A DNA stretch of 26,878 bases from Anaerolineae bacterium (GTDB lineage Bacteria; Chloroflexota; Anaerolineae; JAFGEY01). The DNA is taken from the NCBI GenBank assembly GCA_016929205.1, contig JAFGJF010000366.1:1-26878 (forward strand), given 5' to 3'. The notes under the pieces are model-generated. The model was given only the letters and a program-made list of their open reading frames with translations. It was not told the origin of the DNA and searched no databases. This document shows positions 1 to 7,938 of the stretch, in pieces (the stretch's first letter is position 1; every line of letters begins with the position of its first letter). The position numbers and the translations under genes were made by a program.

Positions 1-366
1 GAGGTTAACATCCGACAGAGTTCCAGTCCCATTGTCGCGGGCATAAAGGATTTTGGCGTCAAAAGCGAACAATACTACCTGCACGTCGACCCGGCCGTCG
101 AAGTGCTGGCCACAACCCGCTTTCCTACGGTTACCTGGTACCATTCTGCAAACCGCGCAGTGGATGTGCCCGTCGTGTGGACCAAGCGTTGGGCAGTCGG
201 CCGAGTATTCTATAACTCACTAGGTCACCACGCCGATATCTTTGACATTCCGGAAGCGCTAGAGTTGATGCGCCGTGGATTCCTCTGGGCAGCAGAGGGC
301 AAAGATATCGCAATCAAGGAAGGGCTGACCAGCGATATGTACAAAAGCCAGAAAAAAATGTTCTAG
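1..366 (+). CDS. ThuA-like domain protein, 3' end only
   Basis: The reading frame is open from base 1 to the TAG at 364-366, so the gene starts outside the window; a GTG at 103 is internal, not the start. The 121 visible residues show the C-terminal half of the ThuA fold (class I glutamine-amidotransferase-like): an HPIV-like start (SPIVAGIKDFG), the segment EQYYLHVDP, then PVVWTKRWAVGRVFYNSLGH, which matches the conserved 'pv.W....G.GRVfy..lGH' block of ThuA-like proteins, followed by a short C-terminal helix (ALELMRRGFLWA). ThuA-family proteins are linked to disaccharide (trehalose, sucrose) utilisation and keto-sugar metabolism; the exact reaction here cannot be read. It is followed by a hairpin terminator, so it belongs to a transcription unit to the left. 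It fits the sugar-catabolic theme of the - strand operon further right. Confidence 0.8.
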   Translation, partial: EVNIRQSSSPIVAGIKDFGVKSEQYYLHVDPAVEVLATTRFPTVTWYHSANRAVDVPVVWTKRWAVGRVFYNSLGHHADIFDIPEALELMRRGFLWAAEGKDIAIKEGLTSDMYKSQKKMF

Positions 367-394
367 CGTTTGCCATTGCTGGAACGACAACCAA

Positions 395-430
395 GAGGGA
401 GCCAGCATGGGTGCTGACTCTCTCTTTCTT
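395..430 (+). terminator. Rho-independent terminator after the ThuA-like gene
   Basis: A 13-bp stem (395-407 against 412-424) with one C-A mismatch and one G-T pair closes a 4-nt loop. It can be lengthened by two A-T pairs and runs into TTTCTT. It lies 28 bases after the ThuA-like stop codon and separates that unit from the kinase pair. Confidence 0.7.
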
Positions 431-434
431 CAAG

Positions 435-463
435 TTGCCATATTTGTCCAACTTTGGTAAACT
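435..463 (+). promoter_or_regulatory. Candidate sigma-70-type promoter for the kinase pair
   Basis: TTGCCA (435-440), a 17-nt spacer and TAAACT (458-463) give a plausible -35/-10 pair just after the terminator and about 65 bases before the start of the first kinase. The -10 matches consensus at four of six positions, so the call is tentative. Confidence 0.4.
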
Positions 464-529
464 GAATATGGGGGAAAGGACCGAGTAGCGCCCTTTGCGC
501 CAAACCTGCCATGTGGTTCGGAGAGCTCG

Positions 530-3500
530 ATGAAGATCACAACCAGATTGATCCTCTCATTTTTGATCGTCTCTATCATCCCTCTCGCACTAATGAGTTA
601 CATTGGACGACGCGCGATGGATCAGATCGGATCGCTGGCGATGGATGAAAGCACCGAGACACTCAAAGAGCTGGGTGAGGCTTCCATTCGCCAACAAGCG
701 CTTGGTGTGGCCCGCCAAATTGAGCTTTACCTGCAGGCACATCCAGAATCGTTATCCTCTCTCTTGTCCGCGTCAGTTGAGACATCAAAAGCAGATGAAA
801 CACTGTCCAAGATCGCCGTTCAACCAGTGGGCGAGACAGGCTACACCGCTGTATATGATGACAAAGGCATCACGCACTTGCACATCAACGCGGATCTTGT
901 CGGCTCGGATATGCACGATCTGGCAGATTCCCTTCCCGATTTCTGGACCATCTTTGAGACCAGCCTGGACGGAACCGAGTCATCGGGCTACTATGCGTGG
1001 CAAGATGCAGACGGCACGATCCGTGACAAGTATATGAGCTGCGTGCCGGTGGGCAACACACCGCTGCGAGTAGCGGCTACAACCTATATTGACGAATTCT
1101 ACCGGCCAATTCACGTTACAGAAACCGAAATCGCAGACATTACTCGCCTCACCCGATTCTATATGCAAATCACCTTTATTGTCCTGCTCGTCACCTCTGT
1201 GTTGGTCGCCATCCTGATGGCAACAATCACAATCCGACCGCTGAACCGTATCGCCGAAGGAGCCCGTCTTTTTAGTCAAGGCAAATTGGATCACCAAATC
1301 CCCAACAGCCACAAAGACGAGATCGGCCAACTGGCAACCACATTCAACCAAATGGCTCGCGACCTACAAGAGACCATACACGAAAAGGAACTGGCCGTTC
1401 AGCAATTAAACAACCTCAACCAGCGGCTGGAACACGCGGTCAAAGAGCGTACAAAAGAGATCGAGATAGTTAATCGCGATCTGGCCTCCCGCCAGCGCGA
1501 GCTTTTAACGTTGCAAGAAGTATCGCAGCACATCAGTTCGTTGCTCAGCCTTGATCAAGTCTTGCACCAAGTCGTAAGCAGCTTGGTTAACTCGTTGGGA
1601 TACCAAGCCGTAGCCTTTTTCCTGGTCGACGAGGAAACCAATCAAGTGTACCTGGCTACCCAAGCCGGCCTGTCAGATGGTTTTTTGAAACAGGGACGTC
1701 TCAAGATCGGCCAGGAAGGGATCACCGGTTACGTTGCTGCCAGTGGCGAGCCACTTTTGGTCGCAGATGTGACAACCGATCCAAGGTACATCGCCGGCGC
1801 AGAGGGCATCCGTTCGGGTGTATATGTCCCCTTGGTCATCGGTCGGCGCGTCTGCGGCGTTCTCAATGTAGAGAGTACACGATATAACGCTTTTGATACA
1901 CACGATCTGGAAATGATCATCGCCCTGGCAAATCAGGCAGCCATCGTTATCGATAACGCGCGTCTGTTTCAGAGCGTGCAAGAGCAAGCTGAAAAGCTGT
2001 CCCATATGGCGCAAAACCTGACCAAAGAAAAGCAAAGACTGGACGCTATCTTGAAAAACATCGCCGACGGGTTGATCGTCACCGCTCCAGATAACACCAT
2101 TCTGTTGGTCAACCCGGCTTTCAAAGAGATGTTTGGCCTGCCAGACATCGCACTGGTCGGCCATACACTTGGATCCTCTTTGGCCGTAGACGCGCCACAA
2201 CTGACGAGGAGCCAAGGTGAGCTGCAAAACCTGATCGCCCAAGCTCTGAACGAGCCATCCTCCACCTTTGTCGCTGACATTCACCCGGCCGATAAACGCA
2301 CTCTCTTGGCTACGTCGGCAGCGATTCGAGATGGTGAGGCAGCAAGCATACAAAGCACCGCACCTGCTTCGGCGACCAGCGTCGTCACGGTGCTGCGTGA
2401 TGTCACCTATGAACGCGCAGTTGATCAGATGAAGACCGATCTGATCTCAACCGTTTCCCACGAACTGCGCACACCATTGACCTCTGTGCTGGGTTTTACC
2501 AAACTGATCCAGCGGGCATTCGACAAAGACATCACTGACAAGATCGCAGCCGACGATCGACGTGGACAACGTGCGATACGGCGTATCGGCGACAACCTGG
2601 ATATCATTGTCAGCGAAGGCGAACGCCTGACGAGGTTGATCAACGATGTGCTGGACATTGCCAAGATGGAAGCGGGCAAGCTCGAGTGGCACATGGCTGA
2701 CATTCATATCAGCGAGATCATTCACGAGGCCGTCTCAGCCACTGCATCGCTGGCCGATGCAAAAGGGTTGCAAGTCAAGGTCAAAACAGCGCCGGATGTG
2801 CCGTTAGTCTATGCTGATCAAGACCGCCTGATCCAGGTGATGACCAATCTGCTGTCCAACGCTATCAAATTCACCGATCGGGGCGAGATATGCATCAAGA
2901 GCCTTTGTGCAACCATTCAACCTGCAGAGACCGCCTACGATGCTTTCGATCGATTCAGCCTCCGACCTGCCGGGGACCACTCGTCTTCCGATGTATGGCT
3001 GGCTGTTAGCGTCCAGGATACTGGGATTGGCATTGCCGAAAAGGATTTATCCCAAGTTTTTGAAAAATTCAAGCAGGTGGGCGACATACTCACCGAACGT
3101 CCCAAGGGCACCGGGTTGGGGCTGTCCATCTGTAAAGAAATTGTCGAACATCATGGCGGGCATATCTGGGTCGAGAGCACACCTGGGGTGGGAAGTACGT
3201 TCACCTTTGCACTGCCAGCACAAACAATCGAAAAGCCCAACCCCCCTGTGCTGGGTGAGATCCGCCGCCGTGTTATCGAAACCCTGCCTTTTGAGAGCAA
3301 GGGTCAACGCATTCTTGTCGTAGACGACGAAAAGAATATCAGGAAGCTGTTGCGTCAAGAGCTGACGGAAGCTGGATACCAGGTGATTGAAGCAGCTAAC
3401 GGCACCGAAGCGCTGAGCAAAGCACGCGCCGCTGGCTCAGAACGACCGGATCTGATCACATTGGATGTCATGATGCCTGATATCAATGGCTTTGACGTGA

Positions 3501-3955
3501 TCAGCGTGCTCAAAGCCGACCCGGCAACAGCCGACATTCCCGTTCTCGTCTTGTCAATCCTCGAAGACAAGAAAAAAGGCTTGCGTCTGGGCGCAAACGA
3601 ATATCTGACCAAACCACTGGATGTTCAGAGTTTGCTCCAGACCATCGCCACTCTGTTGGCACGTGCTGAACAAGGCAAAGGAAACAAAAAAGTGCTGGTT
3701 ATAGACCAGGATATGTCTGTCATCGAAACGGTGACCCAGGTTTTGCAGGAACGAGGATACATCGTCGTTGAAGCTTATAACGGACACGATGGACTGGAAA
3801 AGGCGCGCCAAGAAAAACCAGATCTGATCATTCTCGACGACATGATTTCCCAGATGAACGATCATGAGGTTCTCAAGGCACTAAAATACGAAACAGAAAC
3901 CCGCGACGCAGTGGTCATCGTTCTGGCAACAAAAGACGTGCATCAAAAAGAGTAA
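530..3955 (+). CDS. Membrane hybrid histidine kinase (Cache-HAMP-GAF-PAS-HK-REC-REC)
   Basis: 1141 residues. ATG at 530 follows GGAGAG with 4-nt spacing. Layout: TM1 about 7-25; extracytoplasmic Cache-like sensor about 30-205 (GETGYTAVYDDKG block); TM2 about 211-233; HAMP about 235-285; coiled coil 285-330; GAF about 335-480; PAS about 505-625; HisKA with phospho-acceptor His644 (SHELRTPLTS); HATPase_c with N-box NLLSNAIKF (773-781), DTGIGI (830-835) and GTGLGL (860-865). Receiver 1 (about 926-1045) is complete: DD932-933, Asp979, Lys1028. Receiver 2 (about 1053-1141) is degenerate: the acidic pair reads DQD, Asp1103 is kept but the following MMP motif is lost, and the protein ends before the conserved Lys and last helix. 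A 40-residue loop interrupts the ATPase domain before DTGIGI. It probably phosphorylates its own receiver 1 and other regulators in response to a periplasmic-type ligand. The next kinase starts 41 bases on, likely in the same operon. Confidence 0.93.
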   Translation: MKITTRLILSFLIVSIIPLALMSYIGRRAMDQIGSLAMDESTETLKELGEASIRQQALGVARQIELYLQAHPESLSSLLSASVETSKADETLSKIAVQPVGETGYTAVYDDKGITHLHINADLVGSDMHDLADSLPDFWTIFETSLDGTESSGYYAWQDADGTIRDKYMSCVPVGNTPLRVAATTYIDEFYRPIHVTETEIADITRLTRFYMQITFIVLLVTSVLVAILMATITIRPLNRIAEGARLFSQGKLDHQIPNSHKDEIGQLATTFNQMARDLQETIHEKELAVQQLNNLNQRLEHAVKERTKEIEIVNRDLASRQRELLTLQEVSQHISSLLSLDQVLHQVVSSLVNSLGYQAVAFFLVDEETNQVYLATQAGLSDGFLKQGRLKIGQEGITGYVAASGEPLLVADVTTDPRYIAGAEGIRSGVYVPLVIGRRVCGVLNVESTRYNAFDTHDLEMIIALANQAAIVIDNARLFQSVQEQAEKLSHMAQNLTKEKQRLDAILKNIADGLIVTAPDNTILLVNPAFKEMFGLPDIALVGHTLGSSLAVDAPQLTRSQGELQNLIAQALNEPSSTFVADIHPADKRTLLATSAAIRDGEAASIQSTAPASATSVVTVLRDVTYERAVDQMKTDLISTVSHELRTPLTSVLGFTKLIQRAFDKDITDKIAADDRRGQRAIRRIGDNLDIIVSEGERLTRLINDVLDIAKMEAGKLEWHMADIHISEIIHEAVSATASLADAKGLQVKVKTAPDVPLVYADQDRLIQVMTNLLSNAIKFTDRGEICIKSLCATIQPAETAYDAFDRFSLRPAGDHSSSDVWLAVSVQDTGIGIAEKDLSQVFEKFKQVGDILTERPKGTGLGLSICKEIVEHHGGHIWVESTPGVGSTFTFALPAQTIEKPNPPVLGEIRRRVIETLPFESKGQRILVVDDEKNIRKLLRQELTEAGYQVIEAANGTEALSKARAAGSERPDLITLDVMMPDINGFDVISVLKADPATADIPVLVLSILEDKKKGLRLGANEYLTKPLDVQSLLQTIATLLARAEQGKGNKKVLVIDQDMSVIETVTQVLQERGYIVVEAYNGHDGLEKARQEKPDLIILDDMISQMNDHEVLKALKYETETRDAVVIVLATKDVHQKE

Positions 3956-3996
3956 CGAACACGCTCAGCTAAACTCGGGATATTGGGACATGCACG

Positions 3997-6969
3997 ATGT
4001 CACTTAATTTACGCAAAGTGTGGCGCAACCTCACACGATCTTGGATGAGTGTGACGTTGTTGATTGTTTCCTGCATCGGACTGGCCTACGTGGGTTTTTC
4101 GCTTTGGATCCAGACACGCCTTCCTACCGACGGCACACTATGGACCGAGTCGTCACCCTCAGGGATCAGCATAGCCAACGTCGTCGTTCCGGTACCCGGC
4201 GGCCTGCAAACTGGAGATCAGATCCTGGCGATCGACGGACGCACAATCTGGGAATGGAGCCAGGCGGCCTTGAGCGGCCGTGGCACAAGCTATTGGCGCA
4301 TCGGGCAGACCGTCACCTATCGCCTGCGCCGTAACGGACAGATGATAGACCTTCCGGTGACCTTGATGCCTTTCTCACTGGCGCGCGTCTCGTTACTGCG
4401 TACCGGCGTCTATGCCCTAATCCTGCTTGCACTGGTGATTGGCGGCTATGTGATGCTCGCCCAGCCCAACAATACGGCCGCACGTATCCTCTTTCTGATC
4501 GGCATTTGCCTGTTGTTCACCCTATCGCTTCACGTTCAGGTTGCCATCTTGGTTACGCCTGCACTGTTTGTTGTCGAAAATGCACTTAAATTCCTCAGCC
4601 GGAGCATGTTGTTCAGTGGCTTTCTACAATTGTTCCTGGTCTTTCCAGTCACCAAACCACGCCTGCGAGGAAAAGAAAAGTGGCTGCGGCTGCTTTATAT
4701 TCTCCCGCCGTTCATATCCGTGCTGATTGGGTTGATTTTTGGCGAAACGCCATCGAGGGCGCTGACGTTGGCCTGGCAATCGATTTCCTTGCTCGGGTTG
4801 GTAATGCTTATCTTGGGCATCGCCAGCGTTATTCATACCTATATCACCGTCCGGAACACCACCGCGCGCAGCCAGATCCGGTGGATAGCCTGGGGCTGCA
4901 TTGTCGGCCTACTGCCCTATATCCTGTTCACAGCGCTACCGGAAGTACTTGCGGGGCGCGGCTTGTTGATGGTTGAGGTAACATCTTTTTTTGTTATCGC
5001 CTTGCCGGTATCCATCGCCATCTCTATTGCCCGCTACCGCCTGTTCTATATCGATACAGTGATTCGACATAGCGTGTTATACACGCTCTTTACCATACTG
5101 TTGGCTATCGTTTACATCGTCCTGGTCGCACTGCTCAATCAGGCTGTCTTGCAGATGACGGGACAATCACACAACACCATCGTTGTTTTCATCTCAACGT
5201 TTGTCGTAACGACAGCGTTTTGGGCTTTACGCAGCCGGGTCACACAACTCGTGTTCCAGCTCTTTAATCGCGGTCGCGTACCTCCAAACAAACTGCTGGC
5301 CGAAATGAGCGAGCGATTGGCCAGGACGATACGCGTGGCAGAGATCGAAACGTTGCTCACGCAGACCATCCCTGAAAAACTCGAATCGCGTCGTGGGTAT
5401 CTGCAAATACCGGGCCAAGGCAAATTTCTGCTCGATACAGAAGCAGGCAAGACACGTCTGTCGTCCCTGCAAGAGGTTTGGGATGCATGGCGCGAGCATG
5501 GTGCACAGCCGGTTTTTCGCTCAACCTTGCCTTCTTGGTTTCCTAAAATGGCATTTGAGAACGCTCTTTCATCTGGCACCGTATCTGGGGTGCCAGACAC
5601 GGCCGCCTCTAACCGCATCGAGTTGGTGCTGCCGCTCGTGGCCGGCGATCAACTGGTGGGCTTGTGGGGCCTGGAACCCCGTTCGTCGAAACGCCCCTTT
5701 TCAGGCGAACAAGTTCGGGTTCTGAACACATTGGGCCGCCAGGTTGCCGTATCTGTGCAAAATGCACACCTGGTCAGCCAATTGGAGGCACAAAGCCAAT
5801 GGCTGGCCGAACAGGTCAGACATCGCACCCAGGATCTTGAAGGAGAACGCAACCGGCTGACCATCATTCTGCAAAACATGGCCGACGGGCTGTTGGTGAC
5901 CGATGTAGACAAGCGGGTGTTGCTGACCAACGCTGCCTTTGAACATATGGTGCACAGCGAGACCGACATCCTGGTCGGACAGCCTCTCAACTGGACCGTA
6001 AACTGCCCCGCCCTTGTCGAACTTGTCGCCCGGTCGGCTCAAACACCAGGAAAGGTGATCAGCGATACGTTCGAACTGAACGAATTGGTGCTGTACGCCT
6101 CGGCATTTGCCCTGCCCGATCGATCCAACGTGATCACGGTACTGCGCGACGTCACTCATCAAGTTGAAGTCGATCGTGTGAAATCCGAGTTTATTTCCTC
6201 CATTTCTCACGAACTGCGCACGCCGCTGACTTCGGTGCTCGGTTTTTCCAGGTTGGTCAGCCGCGCGTGGGAGCGCACCATCTTGTCCGTGCTGCCAGAC
6301 GACGATCGCACGCAAAAAACCGTGCAGCGCATCAATCAGAACTTGGGCATTATCGTCTCCGAAGGAACTCGGCTGACCCGCCTGATCGATGACATATTAG
6401 ACATCGCCGATATGCAAGATAGCAAGCTGGCATGGCGGGACCGCTCTCTCTCAATCCAAAACCTTGTGCAGCATTCCATGCAGATCTGGCATGAACGGGC
6501 AAAAGAAAAAGGATTGGCCCTATCCAACCAAGTCGAGGCCAACCTCCCTCCTTTTGTCGCGGATCCGGATCGTATCCAGCAAGTGTTATCCAATTTGGTT
6601 TCCAACGCCATCAAATTCACCGAACAGGGCCGGGTAACCATAGCGGCTCGTATGCTGTCTCCCGGTACTGGGGACAGAGCATATCCGGCGGTTGGGGATT
6701 GGCATCCCCCCGACCCAACAATGCGGCTGCTGCTGGTCACGGTCAGCGACACGGGTCCTGGCATCGCCGAAAAAGATCTGCCGCGCCTGTTCTCACGATT
6801 TCAACAGCTAAGCAGCAACGTGCTGACCGACAAACCGAGAGGCACGGGGTTGGGATTGGCGATCTGTAAAGAAATTATCGGCCATTATGGGGGCACGATC
6901 TGGGCCGAATCCGTTGTTGGACATGGGTCCACGTTCTCTTTTGTGCTGCCGGTGAAGCAAAAGCCATAG
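3997..6969 (+). CDS. ComP-like polytopic histidine kinase (PDZ, multi-TM, GAF, PAS, HK)
   Basis: 990 residues. Start ATG 3997; an ATG at 3990 stops almost at once. Layout: TM about 17-38; PDZ-like domain about 50-125 outside the membrane (GGLQTGDQILAIDG is the typical PDZ carboxylate-loop and strand region); about seven further hydrophobic segments between 135 and 410; degenerate GAF about 435-590; coiled coil; PAS about 618-720; HisKA His738 (SHELRTPLTS); HATPase_c with NLVSNAIKF (866-874), DTGPGI (918-923) and GTGLGL (949-954). It has no receiver. The single TM, PDZ and multi-TM order resembles the Bacillus quorum-sensing kinase ComP, but the kinase core is the HisKA type, unlike ComP's HisKA_3, so only the sensor layout is shared. 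PAS and kinase halves align well with the upstream kinase, including a long insert within the DHp helices, which indicates duplication of the core. The ligand is unknown. Confidence 0.9.
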   Translation: MSLNLRKVWRNLTRSWMSVTLLIVSCIGLAYVGFSLWIQTRLPTDGTLWTESSPSGISIANVVVPVPGGLQTGDQILAIDGRTIWEWSQAALSGRGTSYWRIGQTVTYRLRRNGQMIDLPVTLMPFSLARVSLLRTGVYALILLALVIGGYVMLAQPNNTAARILFLIGICLLFTLSLHVQVAILVTPALFVVENALKFLSRSMLFSGFLQLFLVFPVTKPRLRGKEKWLRLLYILPPFISVLIGLIFGETPSRALTLAWQSISLLGLVMLILGIASVIHTYITVRNTTARSQIRWIAWGCIVGLLPYILFTALPEVLAGRGLLMVEVTSFFVIALPVSIAISIARYRLFYIDTVIRHSVLYTLFTILLAIVYIVLVALLNQAVLQMTGQSHNTIVVFISTFVVTTAFWALRSRVTQLVFQLFNRGRVPPNKLLAEMSERLARTIRVAEIETLLTQTIPEKLESRRGYLQIPGQGKFLLDTEAGKTRLSSLQEVWDAWREHGAQPVFRSTLPSWFPKMAFENALSSGTVSGVPDTAASNRIELVLPLVAGDQLVGLWGLEPRSSKRPFSGEQVRVLNTLGRQVAVSVQNAHLVSQLEAQSQWLAEQVRHRTQDLEGERNRLTIILQNMADGLLVTDVDKRVLLTNAAFEHMVHSETDILVGQPLNWTVNCPALVELVARSAQTPGKVISDTFELNELVLYASAFALPDRSNVITVLRDVTHQVEVDRVKSEFISSISHELRTPLTSVLGFSRLVSRAWERTILSVLPDDDRTQKTVQRINQNLGIIVSEGTRLTRLIDDILDIADMQDSKLAWRDRSLSIQNLVQHSMQIWHERAKEKGLALSNQVEANLPPFVADPDRIQQVLSNLVSNAIKFTEQGRVTIAARMLSPGTGDRAYPAVGDWHPPDPTMRLLLVTVSDTGPGIAEKDLPRLFSRFQQLSSNVLTDKPRGTGLGLAICKEIIGHYGGTIWAESVVGHGSTFSFVLPVKQKP

Positions 6970-6972
6970 CGC

Positions 6973-7011
6973 ACCTGGGCCCGGCGCACAGTCAACCAGA
7001 GTCGCCCAGGT
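6973..7011. repeat. Inverted repeat between convergent genes
   Basis: ACCTGGGC (6973-6980) and GCCCAGGT (7004-7011) form a perfect 8-bp inverted repeat around the 22-base convergent junction; the right arm lies inside the dehydrogenase 3' end. No T-run follows on either strand, so it is at best a weak or factor-dependent terminator. Confidence 0.35.
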
Positions 7012-7894
7012 ATTGCTCCAAGACTGCAATAACCCGATCCATTTCGCCAGGTTTACCCTCAAAGGCATCACGCAGCCCAAGCGAAAGCGAGCGTTCGAAA
7101 AAGGCCTCGGTGGCAGCCGTCATGATTGGTTCTATCCCCATTTCGCGCACCGTCCGGGTAACCTGCACCATTTCGTGGTAGCGCCGCTCATAAGCGGTGC
7201 TATGGGTTCGCACCCAGTTGGCCGCCGACTCCTCGAACGGATGGTGGTGCATCAGCCCAACAACCTCATCCCACAGGTCGTTCTCAAGCCCGGCCCGTTT
7301 TGCGGCAACCAGGAATTCGATCAACAACGCCTCAAGACCTTTGGAAAAGATGCTGCGCAGCATCTTGAACGTTGATGCGCGGCCGATCTCATTGCCATAA
7401 AAGAAAAGGTTCAACCCAAATTGGTTTAGCCAACCCGCTATCTCTTGCCCGCGCCCGCCACAGACCAGGATACGCACTCTCGCCCCACCCGTGCCTACCG
7501 CGCCAAGGATCGCTCCTTCAACAAAGTCAGCCGGCGACCGGCCAACAATGCGATCGATCGCCACTTTGACCGCCGGCGATGTCGAATTTAAGTCAAGGTA
7601 GATCTGACCGGACCTGAACAAAGGCACACACTGCTCCGCGATCTCGACAGCGACATGCGTAGACGCCGTACACAGCACGACATCTACGCACTTGAGCATA
7701 TCCGGCAAGGCACAAAAGCAAATGTCGAGGCCCTCTGCTCGTTCTTGCAGCAGTTCTCGCCCGCCATCTTGTTCGAGCAAACTGTCATAGGCAAAAATGC
7801 GCGCGCTATGTGCGATCAAGGCGCGCGAAAACGTCGATGCAACCTGACCAAAACCGATGAATCCTATTTGGGCTGGCACGTGCGGTTTGACCAT
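6992..7894 (-). CDS. NAD-dependent 6PGDH/HIBADH-like dehydrogenase (DUF1932 type)
   Basis: 300 residues. ATG at 7894 has GAGGTG 5-6 bases upstream. The N-terminal Rossmann fold shows GFGQVAS (14-20, a GxGxxA variant). Asp37 at the end of strand beta-2 (FAYD) predicts NAD rather than NADP. The segment LDLNSTSP (100-107) is the usual region after the cofactor site, and Lys177 in STFKMLRS is the probable catalytic lysine of the beta-hydroxyacid dehydrogenase superfamily. The C-terminal half is all helical and looks like DUF1932, the short domain of phosphogluconate-dehydrogenase-like proteins such as L-threonate dehydrogenase relatives. Expected reaction: reversible oxidation of a hydroxy acid or sugar acid; substrate unknown. 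It is the last gene of the leftward glycan operon, 44 bases after the GH42 gene, which suggests action on an acid derived from the released sugar. Confidence 0.82.
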   Translation of the reverse strand: MVKPHVPAQIGFIGFGQVASTFSRALIAHSARIFAYDSLLEQDGGRELLQERAEGLDICFCALPDMLKCVDVVLCTASTHVAVEIAEQCVPLFRSGQIYLDLNSTSPAVKVAIDRIVGRSPADFVEGAILGAVGTGGARVRILVCGGRGQEIAGWLNQFGLNLFFYGNEIGRASTFKMLRSIFSKGLEALLIEFLVAAKRAGLENDLWDEVVGLMHHHPFEESAANWVRTHSTAYERRYHEMVQVTRTVREMGIEPIMTAATEAFFERSLSLGLRDAFEGKPGEMDRVIAVLEQYLGDSG

Positions 7895-7938
7895 ACTTGC
7901 ACCTCATCTGCACAAGAACATGGTTGGCTTGTCAACTC

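Noticed and set aside
3940..3996. A frameshift that truncates the second receiver of the first kinase
   Set aside because: Neither other frame after the stop restores a Lys-Pro motif or final helix, so a simple one-base error does not explain the short receiver.
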